A DNA stretch of 34,661 nucleotides from Crocinitomicaceae bacterium (GCA_023268965.1 JALRJE010000034.1:1-34661), one strand, 5' to 3'. Counted from the stretch's first letter, positions 26,292 through 34,265 are shown. A program made the numbers and translations. The notes: generated from the sequence alone by a model not told the origin.

Positions 26292-27230
26292 TTAGTTAAA
26301 AGCTTCGTTAATTTTTTGAGTTAAATTGGAACTCACGACGTTGTGCGCGTGAAGTATCATGTTCTTGACGGCAATATCATTCGAGATACCGTGGCCTATT
26401 ATTGCGTTTCCTTTGACGCCTAATATCGGGGTGCCGCCGTAATTTTCATAATTAAAGCGGTCAAAATAGGCGTCTTGAATTCCGCGTTTTTTCATGAGGG
26501 TATAAATTCCTTCAGCTTCTTTAAGGACGATATTACCGGTAAATCCGTCGCACACAATGACGTCGGCTACTCCAGTAAATAAATCGCGACCTTCAATGTT
26601 TCCGATAAAATTAAGCTCGTCGGATTCAACTAATAATTTGTATGTTGCAATAGAGATTAAATTACCTTTAGAGTCTTCCTCGCCAATATTGAGCAAAGCC
26701 ACTTTTGGTTTCTCAATTCCTAGAACGTTGTTTGCATAAACAGAACCAAGAACTGCAAATTGATAAAGCACATCAGACTTGCAGTCGGCATTGGAACCGA
26801 CGTCTAACAATACAGTCTGACCACCGTTAACGGCAGGCAGGGTAGAGGTAATACAGGGACGAATAACTCCTGGAATGGTGTTGAGTTTGTACATAGAACC
26901 CACGAGCATTGCGCCTGTGTTGCCATTGCTTGCAAAAACATCGATGAGACCCTTGGCAAGTAATTCAAAACCAACAGCAATTGAACTGTTCGGTTTTTTT
27001 GGCAAGGCTCTGGTTGGATGGTCGTGATAAGTAATCACTTCTGGGGCATGCACGATTTCGAAAAGCTCGGCGCTCTGTGAACGACTCGCTAATTCTTTTT
27101 GAATAATGAGTTCGTCGCCAAGCAAAACAATAGTTGCATCACTATCCAAAACTTGTTTGGCTAATAATGCACCGTCTATTGTCGCTTTAGGAGCGAAATC
27201 GCCGCCAGAGACATCAAGCCCAATCTTCAT
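26292..27230 (-). CDS. plsX: phosphate acyltransferase PlsX
   Basis: This enzyme makes acyl-phosphate from acyl-ACP for phosphatidic acid synthesis (the PlsX/PlsY route) and is a peripheral membrane protein. The 312 residues begin with [20 protein letters not shown], the expected N-terminal signature (GxDxxGGDxAP), and contain [13 protein letters not shown] near 75-87, [12 protein letters not shown] near 109-120, [12 protein letters not shown] and the [15 protein letters not shown] block near 219-233. The gene order rpmF-plsX-fabH is the widespread bacterial arrangement linking ribosome and lipid synthesis. Confidence 0.96.
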   Translation of the reverse strand: MKIGLDVSGGDFAPKATIDGALLAKQVLDSDATIVLLGDELIIQKELASRSQSAELFEIVHAPEVITYHDHPTRALPKKPNSSIAVGFELLAKGLIDVFASNGNTGAMLVGSMYKLNTIPGVIRPCITSTLPAVNGGQTVLLDVGSNADCKSDVLYQFAVLGSVYANNVLGIEKPKVALLNIGEEDSKGNLISIATYKLLVESDELNFIGNIEGRDLFTGVADVIVCDGFTGNIVLKEAEGIYTLMKKRGIQDAYFDRFNYENYGGTPILGVKGNAIIGHGISNDIAVKNMILHAHNVVSSNLTQKINEAFN

Positions 27231-27246
27231 GGGAGAAAATTAGAAC

Positions 27247-27453
27247 TTACTGAACCTCCTCTACCGAGTCAGTTGTTTGCTCGGCTACAATTTTACCCTT
27301 GTAGTATAGTTTGCCCTCATGCCAATGCGCATGATGAAACAAATGTGGCTGCCCGGTTGTAGGACAAGTTGCAACATTGCTTGCAGTCGCTTTTTTGTGC
27401 GTTCTACGTTTGTCACGACGTGTGGTCGATATTCTTCGTTTAGGATGCGCCAT
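27247..27453 (-). CDS. rpmF: 50S ribosomal protein bL32
   Basis: This 68-residue basic protein starts with [20 protein letters not shown], the L32 N-terminal signature, followed by the short [17 protein letters not shown] region. Only one of the cysteines of the zinc-ribbon form is present (Cys30), so it is a zinc-independent or degenerate ribbon variant. It sits between the DUF177 gene (20 bases) and plsX (16 bases), the classic context. Confidence 0.97.
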   Translation of the reverse strand: MAHPKRRISTTRRDKRRTHKKATASNVATCPTTGQPHLFHHAHWHEGKLYYKGKIVAEQTTDSVEEVQ

Positions 27454-27473
27454 TTTGTATTAATTTATATCTG

Positions 27474-27986
27474 TTAATTTAAATTCTTAAGTGCAGACCA
27501 CCTAGGGTCTATTTCGTCGTCATCGGTTTTTGAATCAGAGGACGGCTGTTGGTATTTATTTATTAATTCAACCATTTCTTCATTGCACTCCCCTTCTTCG
27601 TGAACCATTTTGGCAGGCAAAGAGAGGCTAATCAACTCATACAAAGGTTGTGTGAGGTCGATTTGATAACTTTCCGGAGCAAGGACAAGAAGGTTTTCAT
27701 CTTCGGATTCTTCTTCTCCAAAGGTGTAATAGAGGGTCATATCTCCTTCTATTTCTTGTGTTAGAGGTTCTGTACAGCGATCGCAATCAGTAAAGATGAA
27801 ACCAACTACATCGAGCTGAGCGATGAGCATGGTTTCTTTCTTTTCTAACTCTAAGTAGGCACTGAGCCGACCATTTTCGATGAGCGAGTAAGGCAATGAT
27901 TCAAAGAACGATTTGTCAATGTCAAATTCAAATTCATGAATCCCTTGCTTTAATCCTACAAAGGGTATGGCGAACGGACTTTTCAT
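27474..27986 (-). CDS. DUF177/YceD family protein
   Basis: This 170-residue acidic protein has the DUF177 core: a CDRC pair (Cys68, Cys71) in FIFTDCDRCTEPL, a following EIEGDMTLYYTFGEEE strand and helix, and the terminal DPRWSALKNL signature. The family (E. coli YceD) is almost always next to rpmF and has been linked to 23S rRNA accumulation in plants and bacteria. The biochemical role is not settled. It is the first gene of the lipid operon, and a TAnnTTTG box lies 31 bases before its start. Confidence 0.9.
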   Translation of the reverse strand: MKSPFAIPFVGLKQGIHEFEFDIDKSFFESLPYSLIENGRLSAYLELEKKETMLIAQLDVVGFIFTDCDRCTEPLTQEIEGDMTLYYTFGEEESEDENLLVLAPESYQIDLTQPLYELISLSLPAKMVHEEGECNEEMVELINKYQQPSSDSKTDDDEIDPRWSALKNLN

Positions 27987-28017
27987 AATGAATGTTTCAC
28001 TGACGAAAACGAAAGGG

Positions 28018-28025
28018 CAAAATTA
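28018..28025 (-). promoter_or_regulatory. -7 promoter element TAATTTTG for the DUF177-rpmF-plsX-fabH-acc operon
   Basis: CAAAATTA on the forward strand reads TAATTTTG on the minus strand. It lies in the 78-base gap downstream of pdxA and predicts a 27-base leader. A T-rich stretch about 20 bases upstream is a loose -33 candidate. Confidence 0.55.
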
Positions 28026-28064
28026 GGGATTTATTTTGGATTTTTAAAATGGATTGACACGATC

Positions 28065-29171
28065 TTATTCCTTCTTTCCTTTTTCATCTTTGGATATGGC
28101 CAAAGGATTGGCATGTATTTCTTTAAATACTTTCCGTTTCCGATAAATATCGACAGCTAAAAATATGGCGCTGCGCAGGCTTTGTTCGTCGGCTTGCATT
28201 TTGCCAGCGATATCAAAGGCGGTGCCGTGATCAGGGCTCGTACGAACAATGGGAAGACCAGCTGTATAGTTCACGCCGTCGTCGAAGCAGAGCGCTTTAA
28301 ATGCAGTTAGGCCTTGATCGTGATACATGGCTAATACGCCGTCAAATTGTTGCCTGAGGGGCGAACCAAAAAAGCCATCTGCAGGATACGGACCAAAAGC
28401 AAGAATTCCGTTATTTTTTGCGGTCTGAATAGCAGGGATAATAATTTGCTGTTCTTCTTCGCCAATTTTGCCATTTTCACCCGCATGTGGGTTGAGCCCA
28501 AAAACGGCAATTCTTGGTTTAATGAGCCCAAAATCTTTTTTAAGACTTTGTTCAAACACTTCAATTTTAGCAACAATCAACTCTTTTTTGAGTTGGTTTG
28601 AAATCTCTTTAATTGGAATATGTGTGGTTACTAAGGCAACTCTTAGGTTACCTGAAACAAGTATCATTAGTGCTTCTTTGGCGCCAGACATTTCAGCGAG
28701 ATATTCTGTGTGTCCGGGAAAGTTAAAGCCAGCTTTGGCTACGTTCTCTTTAGAAAATGGAGCAGTGACAAGCACATCAATTTTACCATCGGCGAGATCG
28801 CGGGTGGCAGCTTCTAAGGATAGCAAGGCATATTTGCCCCCATCGGCGTTGGAGACACCCGGCTCGATCTGAACATCTTCTTGCCAGACATTTATAACGT
28901 TCACTTTCTTTGAATTGATTTCTGCTGCGCTTTTACAAGACAAATAATTGAAATCTTGTAGGTTCAGTTGTTTTTTGTAATGTGAAATCACTTTATTTGA
29001 ACCATAGACGACAGGAATAATATCAGTTAGTATACGGTTGTCTTGAAGAGCTTTAACGATAATTTCGGGGCCTATACCGTTGAGGTCACCGATAGTGATG
29101 CCAACTCGAATCAAGTTTTTATTGATGAGTTCTTTGTCTTTGACCTCTTTTTCTTTGTTTTCTTTCTCCAT
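28065..29171 (-). CDS. pdxA: 4-hydroxythreonine-4-phosphate dehydrogenase
   Basis: PdxA oxidises 4-phosphohydroxy-L-threonine in the DXP-dependent pyridoxal phosphate pathway, using NAD and a divalent metal held by three histidines. Start taken at 29171, where the ATG overlaps the previous gene's stop (TAATG). An upstream in-frame ATG at 29264 would run back into the aminopeptidase gene. The 368 residues contain VGITIGDLNGIGPEI, FPGHTEYLAE (first metal His), GLNPHAGENGKIGEEE (second) and MYHDQGLTAFKAL (third). The first about 20 residues are an unusually charged Lys/Glu-rich extension ahead of the conserved domain. Confidence 0.95.
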   Translation of the reverse strand: MEKENKEKEVKDKELINKNLIRVGITIGDLNGIGPEIIVKALQDNRILTDIIPVVYGSNKVISHYKKQLNLQDFNYLSCKSAAEINSKKVNVINVWQEDVQIEPGVSNADGGKYALLSLEAATRDLADGKIDVLVTAPFSKENVAKAGFNFPGHTEYLAEMSGAKEALMILVSGNLRVALVTTHIPIKEISNQLKKELIVAKIEVFEQSLKKDFGLIKPRIAVFGLNPHAGENGKIGEEEQQIIIPAIQTAKNNGILAFGPYPADGFFGSPLRQQFDGVLAMYHDQGLTAFKALCFDDGVNYTAGLPIVRTSPDHGTAFDIAGKMQADEQSLRSAIFLAVDIYRKRKVFKEIHANPLAISKDEKGKKE

Positions 29172-30508
29172 TAAATATTGTTGGTTTTTAGAAAATGGTA
29201 AAGCATGCGCACACCTGCACCTGTTCCGCCATCTCCTTTGTAATTTTCTGGGGCATCTAGCCAAGCAGGCCCCGCGATATCCATATGGACGTATGGGGCA
29301 CTTACAAAGTGCTCGAGGAATTTGCCGGCTGAGATCATTCCTGCATTTGGCCCACCAATGTTTTTGAGGTCGGCAATTTTTGACTTCATGTGTTTTTTGT
29401 AGTCGTCCCAGAATGGAAAGCGCACAACGCGCTCGTGTACAGCCTGACCACTTCGTTGGATCGCATCGAAAATATGATCATCTGCATTGCCCATGATGAT
29501 ACTTGCTTCTGTTCCGATTGCACGCAATGCTGCCCCAGTTAGCGTGGCAGCGTCGATAACAAGACTCGGATTATACTTTTTAGAATAGGCCAAAGCATCG
29601 GCTAAAATCATGCGGCCTTCGGCATCTGTATTGAGTACTTCAACGGTTGTGCCGTCGAACATTGTAATGACGTCTCCGGGTGCATAGGCATTGCCTCCAG
29701 GCCGGTTGTCTGTGGCTGGTAATAGCGCTACTATGTGTACTGGTAATTTTTGAAGGGCAGCAAGATAAATAACTGCTGCCATTGTAGCGGCACCGGCCAT
29801 ATCGCCTTTCATGGTATCCATGCTACCTGCAGTTGGCTTTAAACTCAAGCCTCCTGTATCGTAGACGACACCTTTTCCGACCAAAACAATGGGTTGTTTG
29901 TTTTTGGCGTTTTTTGGTTTGTACTCGGCAATTGTAAAAGTAGGTTGATCAATAGACCCTTTATTGACAGCCAATAAGCCGCCCATTTTGAGAGTCTCAA
30001 TTTGCGTTTCTTCTAGAACTTTAACGTCAAAATGAGCTTCTTTGCCCATTTCTACAACGGCATGAGCGAGTTGTTCTGCATTGAGATGAGACACTGGTGT
30101 ATTGACCAAATCACGTGTTTTAAAAACAGCTTTGGCGATATTTTCAAGTTCGGTAATTTGCGCTTGTGTGACAGCAGCTTTTACCACTACTTCATTGAAC
30201 TTTGCAGTTTCTGGCTTGCTGAAGTGTTGCGTAAATCGATAACTTGATAACAAAAGTCCTTCGAGCAGCGCGTAGGCTTCTTCTGTATTTCCGTTTTCCA
30301 ATAAAAGTGAGGTTTGCACATCGTGTAAATGTTTTTCAATACTGTGTGCATGAATGCGTATTTGCTCGAGCGTTTGCCCCTCTTGAATTTCAAATTCAAA
30401 ACCTTCTTTGGATTTGTAGTATTCAAAATCTTTGCCATTTTCGGATTTTGCAATAAAGCGTACTACCGATTTGGGTGAATTTTTGGATTTTTTAGTCAGG
30501 ACTAACAT
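29171..30508 (-). CDS. M17 leucyl aminopeptidase family protein
   Basis: This two-metal aminopeptidase removes N-terminal residues from peptides in the cytosol. The metal and catalytic blocks of family M17 are all present in the 445 residues: VGKGVVYDTGG (210-220, Lys212, Asp217), DTMKGDMAGAA (231-241) and NTDAEGR (293-299, with Asp295, Glu297 and Arg299). It is shorter than E. coli PepA (about 500) because the N-terminal domain is reduced. A promoter box precedes it, and its stop overlaps the pdxA start by one base (TAATG), so the two genes are translationally coupled. Confidence 0.94.
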   Translation of the reverse strand: MLVLTKKSKNSPKSVVRFIAKSENGKDFEYYKSKEGFEFEIQEGQTLEQIRIHAHSIEKHLHDVQTSLLLENGNTEEAYALLEGLLLSSYRFTQHFSKPETAKFNEVVVKAAVTQAQITELENIAKAVFKTRDLVNTPVSHLNAEQLAHAVVEMGKEAHFDVKVLEETQIETLKMGGLLAVNKGSIDQPTFTIAEYKPKNAKNKQPIVLVGKGVVYDTGGLSLKPTAGSMDTMKGDMAGAATMAAVIYLAALQKLPVHIVALLPATDNRPGGNAYAPGDVITMFDGTTVEVLNTDAEGRMILADALAYSKKYNPSLVIDAATLTGAALRAIGTEASIIMGNADDHIFDAIQRSGQAVHERVVRFPFWDDYKKHMKSKIADLKNIGGPNAGMISAGKFLEHFVSAPYVHMDIAGPAWLDAPENYKGDGGTGAGVRMLYHFLKTNNI

Positions 30509-30523
30509 GTTGTAAAATTTCTA

Positions 30524-30531
30524 CAAAGTTA
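30524..30531 (-). promoter_or_regulatory. -7 promoter element TAACTTTG for the aminopeptidase-pdxA pair
   Basis: CAAAGTTA on the forward strand reads TAACTTTG on the minus strand in the 39-base gap after mutY. The predicted leader is about 12 bases. Confidence 0.5.
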
Positions 30532-30547
30532 AAAAGAATGAGGCTGT

Positions 30548-31573
30548 CTACTCTGAAAATAATTCATGGCTATGTGCAATTAAAAATTTATCGATCAAAC
30601 GCGGAATAGGGTGACCTTCTAAGCTAGCTAGATCAAGAAAAATACAAGAAGAAGTCAACTGACTTTGCGCCGAAGAAAATATGAAGTAGGCCTCAATACG
30701 CTGATGTGTGAGCAGGTGTTCAAAGCGACCGCCTATTATTTTTTGACCGCTCAGATAAAGCTGCATTTGGCTTTCATCAGTAAATTCTTTCAGAGGAAAT
30801 TCATATAACCCTTCCCAAATATCTTTGGCCCCTCTTCTTTGATAAGCAAGTTGTTGTTGTGCATTTGGTATCAGGTGGTATACAAAATATCTTTTTTTAA
30901 CCTTTACTTTTTTGAGCTTAATAGGAAGACTGGCAACTTGATTTTCGCGATACGCATGGCAAGTGGTCAGAACTGGGCACGCGCTACAATTTGGTGAAAC
31001 CGGTTTGCATTGCAAGGCCCCAAACTCCATAATCGCCTGGTTGTGTTGTGCAGGGTTTTTAGTATCGAGCAATTCTTGTGCGAGCGCTTCAAAAATAGGT
31101 TTGCCAACGGCAGAATTGATGGGTTCTTCTACTCCAAAATACCGGCTCAAAACCCTAAATACATTGCCATCCAGAACAGCATGCGGTTGGTTGTAAGCAA
31201 AAGAAGCAATAGCTGCAGCGGTATAGGGCCCAACTCCTTTGAGTTGCAGTAATCCCTGATAAGTATTTGGAAAAATACTGCCAAAATCAGAGGTAATTTG
31301 CTGCGCAGTAGCATGTAAGTTGCGCCCCCGACTGTAATAACCGAGCCCTTGCCATAAATTGAGCACTTCTTGTTGAGAAGCCATGGCAAGCTGCTGCACC
31401 TGAGGATAATTGTGGATGAATTTGAGGTAGTATGGAAGCCCTTGTTCTACTCTAGTTTGTTGTAAAATAATTTCACTTAACCAAATAGCATAAGGGTCTT
31501 TGGTATGTCTCCAAGGTAAGTCCCGGTGGTGACTTTGATACCAAATTTGAATAGCTTCGCGAAGCGCTTGCAT
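30548..31573 (-). CDS. mutY: A/G-specific adenine DNA glycosylase
   Basis: This enzyme removes adenine mispaired with 8-oxoguanine. The 341 residues show catalytic Glu34 (WLSEIILQQTRV), the helix-hairpin-helix LKGVGPYTAAAIASF (111-125), catalytic Asp135 (AVLDGNVFR), and an iron-sulfur cluster with exact spacing Cys189-X6-Cys196-X2-Cys199-X5-Cys205. The C-terminal about 120 residues form a NUDIX-like recognition domain for 8-oxoguanine (GAKDIWEGLYEFPL). It is divergent from the HU gene and precedes the aminopeptidase gene. No good TAnnTTTG box is visible before it; TAATTTTC at 31597-31604 on the minus strand is the nearest. Confidence 0.97.
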   Translation of the reverse strand: MQALREAIQIWYQSHHRDLPWRHTKDPYAIWLSEIILQQTRVEQGLPYYLKFIHNYPQVQQLAMASQQEVLNLWQGLGYYSRGRNLHATAQQITSDFGSIFPNTYQGLLQLKGVGPYTAAAIASFAYNQPHAVLDGNVFRVLSRYFGVEEPINSAVGKPIFEALAQELLDTKNPAQHNQAIMEFGALQCKPVSPNCSACPVLTTCHAYRENQVASLPIKLKKVKVKKRYFVYHLIPNAQQQLAYQRRGAKDIWEGLYEFPLKEFTDESQMQLYLSGQKIIGGRFEHLLTHQRIEAYFIFSSAQSQLTSSCIFLDLASLEGHPIPRLIDKFLIAHSHELFSE

Positions 31574-31626
31574 AATTTATTTTAGAAAATTTGTCTGAAA
31601 ATTACGCATATATACTTTCTGTGGAG

Positions 31627-31634
31627 TATTTTTG
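31627..31634 (+). promoter_or_regulatory. -7 promoter element TATTTTTG for the HU gene
   Basis: This exact TAnnTTTG match lies 38 bases before the HU ATG, predicting a leader of about 35 bases. No convincing -33 element is present. Confidence 0.55.
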
Positions 31635-31672
31635 CCCCCGCAATTAATTACCTAATCAATTAACCCAGAGAT

Positions 31673-31963
31673 ATGACAAAAGCGGATATCGTTGCAAATA
31701 TTGCAGAAGAAACCGGATTGGAAAGAGCAGAAGCACTTCGTGCAGTAGAAGCATTTATGACTAACATCAAAGCTTCTATGGCTGACGGAAAAAATGTTTA
31801 CCTACGTGGCTTCGGAAGTTTTGTGGTGAAGGAGCGCGCGCAGAAGACAGGCCGCAACATCTCTAAGAATACCACGATTATCATTCCTGCACACAACATC
31901 CCGTCTTTCAAGCCTTCAAAAACGTTTGTAGATGAGGTAAAGAACAACGTTAAAGTGAAATAA
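31673..31963 (+). CDS. HU/IHF family DNA-binding protein
   Basis: This 96-residue nucleoid protein bends DNA as a dimer. It has the helical N-terminal dimerisation part (MTKADIVANIAEETGL), the GFGSFVVKERAQKTGRN beta-arm entry (near 46-62), an IIIPAHNIPSFKPSK stretch with the intercalating Pro region, and a Lys-rich C-terminus. HU and IHF-beta-like forms in this phylum cannot be told apart by eye. A terminator follows 33 bases after the stop. Confidence 0.96.
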   Translation: MTKADIVANIAEETGLERAEALRAVEAFMTNIKASMADGKNVYLRGFGSFVVKERAQKTGRNISKNTTIIIPAHNIPSFKPSKTFVDEVKNNVKVK

Positions 31964-31989
31964 GTTTTCGTTTTTTCTGAAATTTGTAT

Positions 31990-31997
31990 TACCTTTG
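31990..31997 (+). promoter_or_regulatory. -7 promoter element TACCTTTG overlapping a terminator
   Basis: This exact TAnnTTTG match directly overlaps the first two bases of the terminator hairpin. The predicted start near 32001 lies inside the 5' arm. It should drive the small basic protein gene and perhaps RNase E/G. The T-rich run at 31965-31977 is a loose -33 region. Confidence 0.55.
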
Positions 31998-32026
31998 CAC
32001 TCCCTTATCGGGGGTGCATTTTTTTT
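31996..32026 (+). terminator. intrinsic terminator after the HU gene
   Basis: TGCACTCCC (31996-32004) pairs with GGGGGTGCA (32010-32018), nine pairs with one G-U, around a 5-base loop, followed by eight T (32019-32026). Confidence 0.82.
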
Positions 32027-32061
32027 GTAACAAAGTACTAAACATATAACACCTTCTCATT

Positions 32062-32154
32062 ATGCCAAGCGGTAAAAAAAGAAAAAGACATAAGATGGCG
32101 ACGCACAAGCGCAAAAAAAGACTTAGAAAAAATCGCCACAAGAAGAAGAAATAA
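32062..32154 (+). CDS. 30-residue mS38/AURKAIP1-like small ribosomal protein
   Basis: ATG at 32062 opens a 30-residue frame ending TAA at 32152-32154. It starts MPSGKKRKRHKMATHKRKK and is almost entirely Lys, Arg and His. This matches the very short proteins annotated in Bacteroidetes as AURKAIP1/COX24 domain-containing, relatives of mitochondrial ribosomal protein mS38 and of the mycobacterial small-subunit protein bS22. It probably binds 16S rRNA in the small subunit. It lies between HU and RNase E/G, directly downstream of a promoter/terminator overlap. Its size makes it easy to miss. Confidence 0.8.
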   Translation: MPSGKKRKRHKMATHKRKKRLRKNRHKKKK

Positions 32155-32182
32155 TTCTTTATTCTATCATGTAAACGCATAG

Positions 32183-32210
32183 AGAGCTCATTGATTTTTC
32201 TTTGAGCTTT
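32183..32210 (+). other. possible RNA hairpin in the RNase E/G leader
   Basis: AGAGCTCA (32183-32190) can pair with TGAGCTTT (32203-32210), eight pairs including one G-U, with a 12-base T-rich loop. No T-tract follows, so it does not look like a terminator. It lies about 28 bases before the RNase start codon. Confidence 0.35.
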
Positions 32211-32238
32211 CATTGTTTCATCCTATAAATAATTTCAA

Positions 32239-33786
32239 GTGAATTTAGAACTCGTTGTAGACGCCCGTTCAAACGGCGTCTGGATAGCACTGCTGCGCGA
32301 CGGGAAGTTAATTGAGTTGCACGAAGATCGTGGCAATACAGACTTCTCCGTAGGCGACATCTATCTCGGACGGGTACGTCGTGTTGCCAATGGCCTGAAC
32401 GCGGCTTTCGTTGATGTCGGATATGAGAAAGATGCATTTTTGCACTATCACGACCTCGGCCCTCAATACGTATCTTTTTCAAAGTACGTTAAGGAGAGCA
32501 TCAACGGGAAGCAAAATGTTGCAGACCTTCAATACTTTAAACTAGAAAAAGAAATTTCCAAGGAAGGAAAGGTTTCCAATACCTTATCTTCTTCTCAAGC
32601 CATACTTGTTCAAGTAGCGAAAGAACCAATTTCTCAAAAAGGTCCACGCCTGAGCTCCGAAGTAACGCTCGCTGGACGCTATCTAGTTCTCGTACCATTC
32701 TCCGAGAAAATTTCTGTGAGTCAAAAAATCAAGGATAGCGCCGAAAAAGAGCGTTTGAAAGAACTCATGGACCGCATTAAACCCAAGAATTTTGGTGTCA
32801 TTATTCGTACCGTAGCCGAAAACAAATCGACTGCAGATCTCGAAGCAGATCTTACTAACTTGCTCGAAAAATGGCGCACCCTCCATGCCAACCTCAAAGG
32901 TGCTCAACCGCCTAAGCGCGTTCTTGGAGAGCTCAACACAACCAATTCCATTTTGCGAGACCTCCTCAATGGAAACTTTACCAATATACACGTCAACGAC
33001 GAAACCATGGCCCTTCAAATGAAGGACTACATTTCTGAAATTGCACCAGGCCGTGAAAAAATTGTGCGTCATTACGACAACCGCATTGGTATTTTTGAGC
33101 GTTTTGGGATCAATAAGCAAATCAAAACCCTATTTGGTAAAAAAGTGCCTTTGGCAAGTGGGGGTTACCTCATTATTGAGCACACTGAAGCCATGCACGT
33201 CATTGACGTCAACAGTGGCAACCGCAAAGGTGCCGATGGCCAAGAATCTAATGCACTCGCCACCAACATCGAAGCGGCAGAAGAAGTAGCTCGTGTGCTA
33301 CAATTGCGCGATATGGGCGGTATCATCTGTGTTGACTTCATCGACATGCATGAGCGTGAAAACAATAAGATTCTCTTCGATAAAATGAAGGAATTCATGA
33401 AATCAGACCGTGCAAAACACAACATGATTCCTCCTTCGAAGTTCGGAATTATTGAAATTACACGCCAACGTGTTCGTCCAGAGACCGACATTGCAACGCA
33501 TGAAAAATGTCCAACTTGTAACGGAAGTGGAGAAGTCCAGGCAAGTATTTTATTTGCCGAAGAAATCGAAAATAATTTGGCCTACCTCATCAACGATAAA
33601 GGGATGCGCGGGGTTACCTTATTAGTGCATCCTTATTTAGAGGCATTTTTTAAAATTGGTATCTGGAGCCGTCAGTTGAAATGGTTCCTTAAATACAAAA
33701 AATGGATTCCGGTGCGCGGGGTAACTGCTAATCACCTATTGCAGTATACCTTCGTCGACAAAGAGAACAACGAAATACCACTTTAA
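32239..33786 (+). CDS. rng: ribonuclease E/G
   Basis: This endoribonuclease is involved in rRNA maturation and mRNA decay. Translation starts at GTG (32239), giving the family N-terminus MNLELVVDARSNGVWIALL. Residues 36-150 are an S1 RNA-binding domain (GDIYLGRVRRVANGLNAAFV) with an insert rich in Lys/Glu/Ser. The catalytic DNase I-like domain has Asp323 (VIDVNSG) and Asp366 (ICVDFIDM), separated by 43 residues as in E. coli RNase E (303 and 346). CPTCNGSG (424-431) is the zinc-link. At 515 residues without a long C-terminal tail it is RNase G-like and has no visible degradosome scaffold. The stop overlaps the recX start (TAATG). Confidence 0.95.
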   Translation: MNLELVVDARSNGVWIALLRDGKLIELHEDRGNTDFSVGDIYLGRVRRVANGLNAAFVDVGYEKDAFLHYHDLGPQYVSFSKYVKESINGKQNVADLQYFKLEKEISKEGKVSNTLSSSQAILVQVAKEPISQKGPRLSSEVTLAGRYLVLVPFSEKISVSQKIKDSAEKERLKELMDRIKPKNFGVIIRTVAENKSTADLEADLTNLLEKWRTLHANLKGAQPPKRVLGELNTTNSILRDLLNGNFTNIHVNDETMALQMKDYISEIAPGREKIVRHYDNRIGIFERFGINKQIKTLFGKKVPLASGGYLIIEHTEAMHVIDVNSGNRKGADGQESNALATNIEAAEEVARVLQLRDMGGIICVDFIDMHERENNKILFDKMKEFMKSDRAKHNMIPPSKFGIIEITRQRVRPETDIATHEKCPTCNGSGEVQASILFAEEIENNLAYLINDKGMRGVTLLVHPYLEAFFKIGIWSRQLKWFLKYKKWIPVRGVTANHLLQYTFVDKENNEIPL

Positions 33787-34256
33787 TGTCGGCCCCACGT
33801 GCCTATGACCTTACACAAATGCTTCAGAAATCTGAGGCATTTTGTGCTTATCAGGAGCGCAGTAGCCATGAAGTTTTAGAAAAACTCAAGCGCTTAGGAG
33901 CACATGAGGGTGAAATCATTCAGATCATCAATTCACTTATTGAAAACAAGTTTTTAGATGACGAACGTTTCGCTAGAGCTTATGCTGTAGGAAAGCTACG
34001 CATCAAGCACTGGGGAGTAAATAAAATCAAGCAAGGCCTGCAATTAAAGCGTATTGACAGCGAAGTCATTAACAATGCCATACAAAACATGTATCATGAG
34101 GAAAACTATACTGGAATTCTTCAGGACGTTGCAAATAGAAAATGGCAAGAACTCATTAAAGAAAAAGACCCCTGGATACGCAAACAAAAGCTTTTTCGCT
34201 TTTTGGCATCCAGGGGTTTTAATTACGACGAATTTTCAGAATTGAAATTCGATTAA
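33786..34256 (+). CDS. recX: RecX family regulatory protein
   Basis: This 156-residue, all-helical RecX protein modulates RecA filaments. Three-helix repeats are visible: EVLEKLKRLGAHEGEIIQII, IENKFLDDERFARAYAVGK (the FLDDxRFA signature at about 55-63) and KIKQGLQLKRIDSEVINNAI. The C-terminus KLFRFLASRGFNYDEF is the last RecX helix set. It overlaps the RNase stop by one base. recA is not in the window. A 10-base inverted repeat lies inside the last 90 bases of the gene. Confidence 0.93.
   Translation: MSAPRAYDLTQMLQKSEAFCAYQERSSHEVLEKLKRLGAHEGEIIQIINSLIENKFLDDERFARAYAVGKLRIKHWGVNKIKQGLQLKRIDSEVINNAIQNMYHEENYTGILQDVANRKWQELIKEKDPWIRKQKLFRFLASRGFNYDEFSELKFD
34168..34217 (+). repeat. 10-bp perfect inverted repeat inside recX
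   Basis: ACCCCTGGAT (34168-34177) and ATCCAGGGGT (34208-34217) are perfect complements around a 30-base loop that itself contains the palindrome AAAAGCTTTT (34186-34195). The second arm runs into a short TTTT. It lies within codons of recX. Confidence 0.7.
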
Positions 34257-34265
34257 AGGCGCTGA

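Noticed and set aside
28468-28872. 134-codon plus-strand frame opposite pdxA
   Set aside because: It is fully antisense to the PdxA metal-binding region and has no promoter box or known motif.
32683-33120. 145-codon minus-strand frame opposite RNase E/G
   Set aside because: The plus-strand frame encodes the conserved RNase catalytic domain with correctly spaced aspartates; the antisense product shows no family features.
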